Assembly: GCA_022013615.1 (NCBI GenBank)
Contig: JAKLQB010000804.1
Coordinates: forward strand, 1-5,835
DNA from: Desulfobacterales bacterium
Lineage (GTDB): Bacteria; Desulfobacterota; DSM-4660; Desulfatiglandales; Desulfatiglandaceae
Length of the DNA stretch: 5,835 nucleotides
Direction: 5' to 3'
The notes beneath the pieces were generated by a model. It saw only the letters and a program-made list of their open reading frames with translations. It ran no database searches and was not told the origin of the DNA. Shown piece after piece: positions 1 to 4,898 of this stretch (positions are counted from its first letter, which is position 1; each line of letters starts with the position of its first letter). A program made the translations under genes and the position numbers.

Positions 1-35
1 GAAAAAGAAAGAAGGAAAAGCAGATGAAAGAAGAT

Positions 36-69
36 ATCCCCCTGAGAAAGGAGAAGAACTCAGGGGGGT
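36..69. repeat. Strong hairpin, possible terminator
   Basis: The arms CCCCCTGAG (38-46) and CTCAGGGGG (59-67) pair perfectly. One further U-G and one A-T pair extend the stem to 36/69, around a 12-base purine-rich loop. On the minus strand the stem is followed by a pyrimidine-rich tract (complement of 1-35), so it could be an imperfect terminator for leftward transcription. On the plus strand no T-run follows. Two forward reading frames stay open from the left edge into this hairpin (to about 78 and 92), so the tail of an upstream gene cannot be excluded, but I recognise no protein in them. Confidence 0.35.
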
Positions 70-640
70 TGGAGGTTAATAAAGGGGGTTAAGGTTACTC
101 AGTGAAGTTGCCAATCCAACAAGGAGGTCTTTAGGAGGAAAGCGTTGGGTTGATGGAAAACCATCAGACCGGACGAACTATCTATAGGCTTCCCAAAATG
201 CCGTTATTTTCCCAGCGCAATTCTCTTCCTTTTTTATCTTAGGAATTAGCCAGCGAAAAGATGCACGCACATCCGAGAAGCCCTTTAAGTGCCACCTCAA
301 ACTCCCTTTCTCTGAGTATTAGCCATCGGAGGCTTTTGATCCTCGCAGGGTTTATTATTTTCGTGTTGAAGTAGGGAGGCACTTAACAGCTTGCACTCTC
401 TCATCTTTTAAAAGAGCAGATTGTCAAACGTGGTATTGGACTCTTTGTCTTTGAAGTTATGCAAAAATCGTGCAGCTTTTTTTAAGGTAGAGATATCGGC
501 TTAGATTCTAAAGTGTTAGCTTAATATAGTTAGGAGAATACGTCTAAAGTGTACAAAAAAATCTATGGAAACAAATACCTGATTATGAGGAATCTATTCC
601 ACTTTCTGCGGTTACTGATGGTAAAACCGGGTTTATGCGA
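70..640. other. Gene-poor stretch with small hairpins
   Basis: No reading frame on either strand gives a recognisable protein. A stem with a 6-bp core, TGATGG-AAAA-CCATCA at 151-166, is extended by GGT/ACC (148-150 with 168-170) past one bulged G. A 9-bp inverted repeat, TTAAGTGCC (285-293) and GGCACTTAA (378-386), encloses an 84-base interval that itself holds short stems such as GAGG/CCTC. I compared the interval mentally with common riboswitches, 6S, SRP and RNase P RNA and found no match. It may be decayed sequence downstream of the broken kinase, or an unrecognised structured RNA. Confidence 0.4.
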
Positions 641-659
641 TCAATACAGACCGTTCCAT
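633..659 (-). pseudogene. Possible start of a lost response-regulator gene
   Basis: An ATG at 659-657 overlaps the kinase's 3' end in another frame and reads MERSVLIA before a TAA at 635-633. This resembles the first beta strand of a receiver domain, which in intact regulators runs on into an acidic pair. Kinases of this type are often followed by a response regulator with a short overlap. The acidic pocket and everything after it are missing. Eight residues are too few to be sure, and chance is a real alternative. Confidence 0.15.
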
Positions 660-1660
660 TTTTCTTCGGTTTCGATGGGAAGGCGGATAGTGAAGGTTGT
701 ACCTTTGCCTACCTCCGTATCAAAGGTAAGTGTCCCACCGTGCTTTTCTACGATGATTGAATGAGAGATAGTTAATCCCTGGCCCGTCGCTTCCCTGGTT
801 GTGAAGAATGGATCAAAAATTCTGGTTCGGAAAGCCTTAGGAATTCCCGCGCCCGTATCACTAATTCGGATTTCAACCCAGTCCCCATCACTTGAAGTGC
901 TTACCGTAATAATTCCCTTTCCCGTGAAATCGTCAACCACAATCTCTGCAATGGCCTGGGCCGCGTTGATGATTATGTTCAGTATCACCTGATTGAACTC
1001 TCCCTGCAGGCAGGGAACAAGTGGCAGGGATAGATCAAAGTCTGTCACCAACTCAGCAACGTAATTCCACTCATTTCGTGCCACGGTAATTGTGCTCTCA
1101 ATGGCCTTATTGATATCAATAGCTGTTTTCTCTGCGGTGCCCGGGTGCAAAAAATCCTTCATGGCTAAAACGATTTTGGCGATACGTTCTATCCCCTCCA
1201 GAGTTTGTTGAATGGCTGTGGGAATTTCATTCTTGAGATACTCCACATTAACTTCTTCTACTTTTTCCTGTACTTCACGAATGAAATCATCCTCCACAGT
1301 TCCGACCTTGATCGCTTCAATTAGCTCTCCATACTTCCCCAAAACCTAACTCAGGTTGTTGAATGCGTGCCGGAGAAACCGCGTATTATCCCCCACATAT
1401 TGCGTGGGAGTATTGATTTCATGGGCCATACCCGCAGCCAACTGACCGATGGACTCTAGTTTCTGTACTTGTACAAGCTGGTTTTCTAAAATTTTCTGCA
1501 CTGTCATATCCGCCCCCGCGATGCTAAGAACTGAAAGCATCCCGGTATCGTTTTTGATTTTACTAATCATGATAGCCAATAATCCATCTTTATTGTCTAA
1601 CTGCTTGAACCGAAGGTCATCCGCCCTTGTTGGACGGTTTTCGTTCACGCAGCTAATCAC
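641..1660 (-). pseudogene. Broken sensor histidine kinase (PAS remnant, HisKA, HATPase_c)
   Basis: Two same-frame pieces (1660-1346 and 1345-641) are split by an amber TAG at 1348-1346. The first piece ends with a degraded PAS-like stretch, a short coiled linker and the H-box MAHEINTPTQYVGDN; the phospho-acceptor His is codon 80 (1423-1421). After the stop, the frame continues through the rest of the dimerisation helices and the ATPase domain: N-box NIIINAAQA, G1 DTGAGIP, F-box FDPFF, G2 GQGL. Between FFTTRE and TGQGL the usual run of the VGKG type is missing, an in-frame loss of about four residues in the ATP lid. The sensor N-terminus is absent: the frame is closed by TAA at 1693-1691, and the GTG at 1660 has no clear ribosome site. 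An intact gene would sense a signal by its PAS part, autophosphorylate and pass phosphate to a response regulator. Family identity is certain; inactivity is inferred from three independent lesions. A TTG at 1342 could start a separate ATPase-only piece, but that piece would lack the histidine. Confidence 0.85.
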
Positions 1661-1824
1661 CCTGAAATGACTAAGTCGGACCTTCTCGTTTTAAATGCAG
1701 GAAATATGCCGGAATGGGGTAGAGAAAAATCCTCAATAATTACAGATAATTGGTGTTCTTTTAGGGAATCAAGATGTAAAACTGTGGGAAAATTTGACGA
1801 TGAATCTACCTTTGTGCCAAATTT

Positions 1825-1853
1825 TTGACTTCTGTAAGTGACTATAGTATTAT
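1825..1853 (+). promoter_or_regulatory. Sigma70-type promoter of phd-vapC
   Basis: A -35 box TTGACT (1825-1830) and a -10 box TATTAT (1848-1853) are separated by exactly 17 bases. Transcription would begin near 1860, about 40 bases before the preferred antitoxin start at 1901. The match and spacing are close to consensus, and no other promoter in the 1661-1880 gap fits as well. Confidence 0.65.
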
Positions 1854-1864
1854 GACCACGTCAT
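1852..1864. promoter_or_regulatory. Candidate operator for Phd autoregulation
   Basis: ATGAC-CAC-GTCAT is a perfect 5-bp-arm inverted repeat that overlaps the last bases of the -10 box and the predicted transcription start. A second perfect palindrome, ACTATAGT (1841-1848), lies in the promoter spacer. Phd-type antitoxins and their toxin complexes typically repress their own promoter by binding small palindromes at such positions. The role is inferred from location and symmetry only. Confidence 0.4.
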
Positions 1865-1900
1865 TTTAATCCATTTCAAATGAGAGGCAAGATAGTTTAT

Positions 1901-2134
1901 ATGGAAAATCAAGTGTCTAAATCAAAATTCAAACCCCATGCGTTGCAATATTTTCGGGAGGTGGAACAAACAGGGAGGGCATTAGTCATAACTGATCGTG
2001 GCAAACCAGTACTGAAAATTTTACCCTACTCCGAAAAGCCTGGCAACGCCCTTAGGATGCTCCGAAATTCTGTCATCAAGTATGAAAATCCCACGGATCC
2101 CGTAGGGCTTAATGACTGGGAGTCCTTAAAATGA
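1901..2134 (+). CDS. Phd/YefM-family antitoxin
   Basis: This 77-residue protein has the Phd/YefM layout. The N-terminal half carries the fold signature F-K-P-H-A..YFREVEQTGRALVITDRGKPVLKI, as in antitoxins that dimerise and bind DNA. The C-terminal third (about residues 50-77) is charged, should be flexible, and would wrap the toxin. It would neutralise the PIN toxin encoded next and repress the shared promoter. I prefer the ATG at 1901, where MENQVSKSKFK begins at the usual family position. An in-frame ATG at 1880 would add seven residues but has no Shine-Dalgarno and lies only about 20 bases after the predicted transcript start. A weak GAGAGG at 1882-1887 precedes 1901 at a long spacing. 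The stop codon overlaps the toxin start by four bases (ATGA). Confidence 0.85.
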   Translation: MENQVSKSKFKPHALQYFREVEQTGRALVITDRGKPVLKILPYSEKPGNALRMLRNSVIKYENPTDPVGLNDWESLK

Positions 2135-2526
2135 TAGTACTGGATACGCATGCCTGGGTTTGGTTTGTCAGTAATCCCGACTTGCTTTCTAAGCCGGCAA
2201 GAAAAGCGGTTGATGCCGCCATGGAACAGAAAGAGATATTCATCTCGTGCATCAGCGCATGGGAGGTAGCTCTGCTGGTTGCCAAAAAGCGATTAAGGCT
2301 CACACTGGAGGTTCCAGACTGGATAGCTAAGTCGGAAAGGCTTCCTTTTTTTCATTTCCTGCCTGTTGATAATTCTGTTGCAGTTAAGTCGGTTAATTTG
2401 CCTCAACCCCTCCACAGTGACCCTGCAGACCGCATCATAATTGCGACCGCCATTACAATAGCCGCCCCTGTGATTACAAAAGATGAAAAACTATTGAACT
2501 ATCCTCATGTGAAAACGATATGGTGA
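2131..2526 (+). CDS. vapC: PIN-domain toxin ribonuclease (VapC/PilT-like)
   Basis: This 131-residue single-domain protein is a full-length PIN RNase. The acidic metal-binding residues expected of the family are all present: Asp5 in MIVLDTHAWVW, Glu45 in SAWEVALL, Asp97/Asp100 in SDPADRIIIATA, and Asp118-Glu119 in VITKDEKLL. Such toxins use Mg2+ or Mn2+ to cut RNA (tRNA or rRNA in studied VapCs) and slow growth when the labile antitoxin is degraded. The DTHAWVW and DPADR motifs fit the subgroup that pairs with Phd-type antitoxins, as seen here. GGGAG at 2118-2122, eight bases before the ATG, is a good ribosome site, and the ATGA overlap implies translational coupling with the antitoxin. No terminator is evident after it. 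I see no lesion, so the module looks functional. The RNA target cannot be told from sequence. Confidence 0.9.
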   Translation: MIVLDTHAWVWFVSNPDLLSKPARKAVDAAMEQKEIFISCISAWEVALLVAKKRLRLTLEVPDWIAKSERLPFFHFLPVDNSVAVKSVNLPQPLHSDPADRIIIATAITIAAPVITKDEKLLNYPHVKTIW

Positions 2527-2646
2527 ATATACCCTAATGAATTATTCTCTTATCTGATGACTTATTCAATATAGTCAACAACGTCCACAAGTCACAGATG
2601 ACATGTGTATAAACACTTCTCCGCTTTTCTGAGGGAAATAGAAAAA

Positions 2647-3081
2647 TTAGGCTGCTTTTTTTAAGGAGATAATAAGCCGTCTGCCAAGCAGGCTAAGGGC
2701 CTGTTCAATGCGTTGTAGTTTTGTTTGGTGCTTAGGGGAAAGCATACGACGGATTTCCTTTTCGTCAACGCAAAGTCTGCGGGCAAGTTCAGATTTGCTG
2801 ATTCCTTCTTCACGTACCGCAATATAGAGGGCGGCCTTGGCGGACATTTGGGCGGAAAGGGGTATTGCGTATTGGCCTTTTTTAACAGTGGAGGCCTCAG
2901 GTATGGCTAGGCCATCTACAATGCACACTGCGATTGCCTCTTCCAGACAATCCTCGGCTTCGGCCAGAGCTTCTTTTAGGCTTTCTCCATCTGTGGCGGC
3001 AAATGAAATGTCAGGAAAAGTGACGAGAAAAAAACCGCCTTCATCCGGTTTGATATTGGCTGGATAGGTAAATTTAAACAT
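2647..3081 (-). CDS. hicB: HicB-family antitoxin with C-terminal HTH
   Basis: This 144-residue protein has two parts. Residues 1-65 match the HicB fold, a partly degraded RNase H-like domain: YPANIKPDEGGFFLVTFPDI, then an acidic helix ESLKEALAEAEDCLEEAIA. Residues about 80-132 form a helix-turn-helix (GISKSELARRLCVDEKEIRRML) followed by helix RIEQALSLLG, as in HicB proteins that bind DNA. It should bind and block HicA and repress the hicAB promoter. AAGGAGA (3095-3089), seven bases before the ATG, is a strong ribosome site and overlaps hicA's TAA stop, so the two genes are 12 bases apart and probably coupled. The good site here, against none for hicA, would favour antitoxin over toxin. The gene is intact and ends 120 bases from vapC's end, tail-to-tail. 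Confidence 0.9.
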   Translation of the reverse strand: MFKFTYPANIKPDEGGFFLVTFPDISFAATDGESLKEALAEAEDCLEEAIAVCIVDGLAIPEASTVKKGQYAIPLSAQMSAKAALYIAVREEGISKSELARRLCVDEKEIRRMLSPKHQTKLQRIEQALSLLGRRLIISLKKAA

Positions 3082-3093
3082 GGAACAATCTCC

Positions 3094-3309
3094 TTATTTC
3101 AGGTGGCCTTTTGTAAGGTTCAGGTCAGCAAGCATTTTATTAAGCAGTCCCGGCCCGATTTCTTTTTTTCTGTCTTTGACAATGGTAAAGAGGGAACCGT
3201 AATATAACGTGCCGTGGCTTCCCTTTCCCCGTTTAGTTTCAAAGCGGACTGAAATTTTATTTATTTTGCCAAGTTTTTTGACTATTCTAATAAATTCAGT
3301 GCCATTCAT
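3094..3309 (-). CDS. hicA: HicA-family mRNA interferase toxin
   Basis: With the ATG at 3309 the protein has 71 residues, normal for HicA. It begins MNGTEFIRIVKKLGK and carries the family core GKGSHGTLYYG, with the catalytic histidine at residue 32, then FTIVKDRKKEIGPGLLNKML. HicA has a dsRNA-binding-like fold and cleaves mRNA and tmRNA when HicB is lost. The frame is open to 3438, which would add 43 residues, but that extension has no family resemblance. The predicted promoter lies inside the extension and puts the transcript start at about the ATG, so I chose the short form. No Shine-Dalgarno precedes this ATG, which fits leaderless translation. The gene lies 12 bases upstream of hicB. Confidence 0.88.
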   Translation of the reverse strand: MNGTEFIRIVKKLGKINKISVRFETKRGKGSHGTLYYGSLFTIVKDRKKEIGPGLLNKMLADLNLTKGHLK

Positions 3310-3316
3310 TGTTGTG

Positions 3317-3345
3317 ATTGTAGTGCAGTTTTTAGCAGATTTCAA
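3317..3345 (-). promoter_or_regulatory. Promoter of hicAB, predicted leaderless
   Basis: Read on the minus strand, -35 TTGAAA (3345-3340) and -10 TACAAT (3322-3317) are separated by 17 bases. Only seven bases lie between the -10 box and the hicA ATG at 3309, so RNA should start at or next to the A of the ATG. A near-palindrome, TGTCCGAACA (3354-3363), sits just upstream of the -35 box and could be a HicB site, although one of its five base pairs is mismatched. Confidence 0.6.
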
Positions 3346-3491
3346 GGCAAAAATGTCCGAACAGTAAAATTTGTTTTTTATACTTAAAAACGCAGGAGGT
3401 GAAGAGATCGGGGGACAATTAGAATCCACTGAATTCAAAGTAGAGTTCGCCCATTTTTCAATAGTTTAGCCCGCAAAAGGCGGACAAGGGT

Positions 3492-3549
3492 TAATTCCCC
3501 GCAGCTTGCTGCGTTACTAACGACCTTCCTCCCTAAAAATGGGGAATTA
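3492..3549. repeat. REP-like palindrome interrupted by about 28 bases
   Basis: The left arm TAATTCCCC (3492-3500) pairs with GGGGAATTA (3541-3549), and directly inside the left arm is the hairpin CGCAGC-TT-GCTGCG (3500-3513). If bases 3514-3541 are removed, the remainder becomes one nearly perfect palindrome reading inward through CCCCGCAGC-TT-GCTGCGGGG. Such CCCCGCAGCTTGCTGCGGGG cores recur between genes in many bacterial genomes. This therefore looks like a dispersed palindromic repeat split by a short insertion. Confidence 0.6.
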
Positions 3550-3694
3550 GATCCACTGCAATATGGATTACATTCCATAGCCACAATTCCCTAAACTCAT
3601 TTCCATAAGAAACATCCTGCCAAAACTATTAGCAGTTTCAGCTAATTACAAAGAATAATTCCCCCAACTTTTTAAGGCATACAATTTGCTCATA

Positions 3695-3720
3695 GTCAGG
3701 AAGACTGACCGAAACGTCAG
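3695..3720. repeat. Two mutually exclusive hairpins
   Basis: GTCAG (3695-3699) can pair with CTGAC (3705-3709) around GAAGA. The same CTGAC can instead pair with a second GTCAG (3716-3720) around CGAAAC. The two GTCAGGA copies (3695-3701 and 3716-3722) lie 21 bases apart, about two helical turns. This could be a protein-binding array or an RNA switch in a long flhG leader, or chance. Confidence 0.35.
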
Positions 3721-3924
3721 GATCTGTAGTGGCTGGTGAGTGAAACTATCTTCGAGCATAGTGTGTCGATCAAATCGTTTCATGGGCGGAGTGCTCATGT
3801 AAACGAAGGGGCGGAGCAGTGCACGGTGACAGGCAAAAGACCAAGGAACAAAGGAACAATGAAAAGAGAAGTTCCATTTGGATAAAGCTGCCTTTACAAA
3901 CCTGAATCGATAATCGCAGTCTAA

Positions 3925-4851
3925 ATGATAGGAGAAAGCAATATTAAAGCAAAAAGGCCTTCGAACAAGGTCATAAGTTTGACCAGGAAAAGGCTGGAAA
4001 AAAAGATTGTGCCGGTTCAAGAAAAAAATAGAAACGTTCAATCGAATACACGGGTTATTGCCATAACAAGCGGCAAAGGGGGAGTAGGCAAGACTAACAT
4101 TGTTGCCAATCTTGGGTTTGCCCTTAGCAAGTTAGGGAATAAGGTCCTTCTTTTGGATGCAGATCTCGCATTAGGAAATCTTGATGTATTGCTCGGCCTG
4201 GCTCCAAGACATAACTTCTTAGATGTTATTATGGGCTCAATGACTGTCCCTGGAATTACAGTTGAGGGCCCCGCTAATATGAAGATACTTCCTGCCTCTT
4301 CAGGCGTTCAAGAGCTTTCCCAGTTAACAAAAGGCATAAAAGCTCGGATTTTTACCGGACTGGATTCATTGATGCATTCTATCGATATTCTCTTAATTGA
4401 TACTCCATCGGGTATTTCCTCGAATGTGATTTATTTCAATAAGAGTGCGCAAGAGATAATCGTTGTAATATCCCCTGAACCCACCTCTATGACTGACGCC
4501 TACGCTTTAATGAAGGTTCTTTCTCTCAGGTATTCAAAAAGCGATTTTAAAATTCTGGTAAATCTGGCTATGAATGGCGATGAAGCGGACGGAGTTTTCA
4601 GAAAAATAAAACAGCTTAGTGACAGATTCTTAAATGTATCAATCGAATACATTGGACATATCTTGTTTGACGAAAATGTAAGTAAATCCGTAAAGCTCCA
4701 AAAACTCGTAACTGATATATATCCTGATAGTGCGGGAAGCAGGTGTTTTGCTGCTTTGGCGAATAAAATCCATACAACAACGCCCGCCTGCTTTTCAATG
4801 GGAAGTAACAACCCTTTCTGGGAACAAGTTCTGCAGAACAGCTTAGAATAA
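3925..4851 (+). CDS. flhG: FlhG/FleN/YlxH MinD-like ATPase, flagellar number control
   Basis: This 308-residue P-loop ATPase of the MinD/ParA class has the deviant Walker A SGKGGVGKT (residues 49-57; signature Lys51, P-loop Lys56), switch I Asp80 in LLDADLALGNLDVLLGL, and switch II DTPSGISSNV (from Asp159). It also has the FlhG hallmarks ILPASSGVQEL and SPEPTSMTDAYALMKVLS. The C-terminal tail NPFWEQVLQNSLE resembles the amphipathic membrane-binding helix of MinD/FlhG. FlhG dimerises on ATP at the membrane, stimulates the GTPase FlhF and limits the number or sets the place of flagella. The N-terminal 40 residues are basic and lack a clear DQAxxLR motif, the FlhF-activating segment; the nearest match is the poor NKVISLTRK. 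FlhF is not adjacent. The ATG at 3925 follows an in-frame TAA directly and has no good ribosome site. A start further in remains possible, since the conserved part begins only near residue 43. fliA follows after 39 bases, probably in one transcript. Confidence 0.9.
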   Translation: MIGESNIKAKRPSNKVISLTRKRLEKKIVPVQEKNRNVQSNTRVIAITSGKGGVGKTNIVANLGFALSKLGNKVLLLDADLALGNLDVLLGLAPRHNFLDVIMGSMTVPGITVEGPANMKILPASSGVQELSQLTKGIKARIFTGLDSLMHSIDILLIDTPSGISSNVIYFNKSAQEIIVVISPEPTSMTDAYALMKVLSLRYSKSDFKILVNLAMNGDEADGVFRKIKQLSDRFLNVSIEYIGHILFDENVSKSVKLQKLVTDIYPDSAGSRCFAALANKIHTTTPACFSMGSNNPFWEQVLQNSLE

Positions 4852-4859
4852 TTGTAACC

Positions 4860-4898
4860 GTGAACTCCGCCTGCCATCCGTCGGGCAGGGGTGAACTC
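4860..4898. repeat. Duplicated GTGAACTC flanking a 23-base hairpin
   Basis: GTGAACTC occurs at 4860-4867 and again at 4891-4898. Between the copies lie 23 bases (4868-4890) containing CCTGCC (4870-4875) and GGCAGG (4884-4889), which form a 6-bp stem with an 8-base loop. This is the pattern left by insertion of a small palindromic element with an 8-bp target duplication, or by slippage. The second copy contains the fliA start codon. Confidence 0.65.

Larger units (their letters stand above)
3439..3924. other. Intergenic region rich in hairpins, upstream of flhG
   Basis: No convincing gene lies here. Visible elements are CCGC-AAAAG-GCGG (3471-3483), the interrupted palindrome at 3492-3549, the alternative hairpins at 3695-3720, and a direct repeat GGGCGGAG (3784-3791 and 3809-3816). 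A minus-strand open frame (3646-4041) crosses into flhG and resembles no family. I looked for the C-terminus of FlhF directly before flhG and found none. CGATAA (3908-3913), resembling a sigma28 -10 core, lies 11 bases before flhG, but no TAAA stands at the correct distance upstream. Confidence 0.5.

Noticed and set aside
289..382. Riboswitch such as c-di-GMP, cobalamin, TPP or glycine type
   Set aside because: None of the conserved core motifs of these classes can be found on either strand.
549..764. 71-codon plus-strand ORF with GTG start and an upstream AGGAGA
   Set aside because: More than half lies antisense to the end of the histidine kinase pieces, the spacing to AGGAGA is long, and the protein resembles no family.
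801..992. Plus-strand ORF of 63 codons
   Set aside because: Antisense shadow of the kinase ATPase domain.
1449..1670. Plus-strand ORF of 73 codons
   Set aside because: Antisense shadow of the kinase H-box and PAS part.
1657..1860. 67-codon minus-strand open frame running into the kinase start in the neighbouring frame
   Set aside because: It has no start codon and no recognisable domain, and it covers the phd promoter. It could be a frameshifted sensor remnant, but nothing in it resembles PAS.
2527..2646. Bidirectional terminator between the two toxin-antitoxin modules
   Set aside because: Only 4-bp stems (GTCA/TGAC, GTGT/ACAC) and no T-run after them.
3310..3438. 43-residue N-terminal extension of HicA
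   Set aside because: It has no family similarity, makes HicA too long, and contains the predicted hicA promoter.
3883..3913. Sigma28-like promoter before flhG (TAAA ... ATCGATAA)
   Set aside because: The distance between the two boxes is 19 bases instead of the usual 15, so only the -10 core fits.
3646..4041. 131-codon minus-strand ORF upstream of and overlapping flhG
   Set aside because: It overlaps the flhG start, has no Shine-Dalgarno or known motif, and its sequence runs over hairpins and repeats.
4500..4877. Minus-strand ORFs of 125 and 60 codons
   Set aside because: Antisense shadows of flhG with no domain signal.
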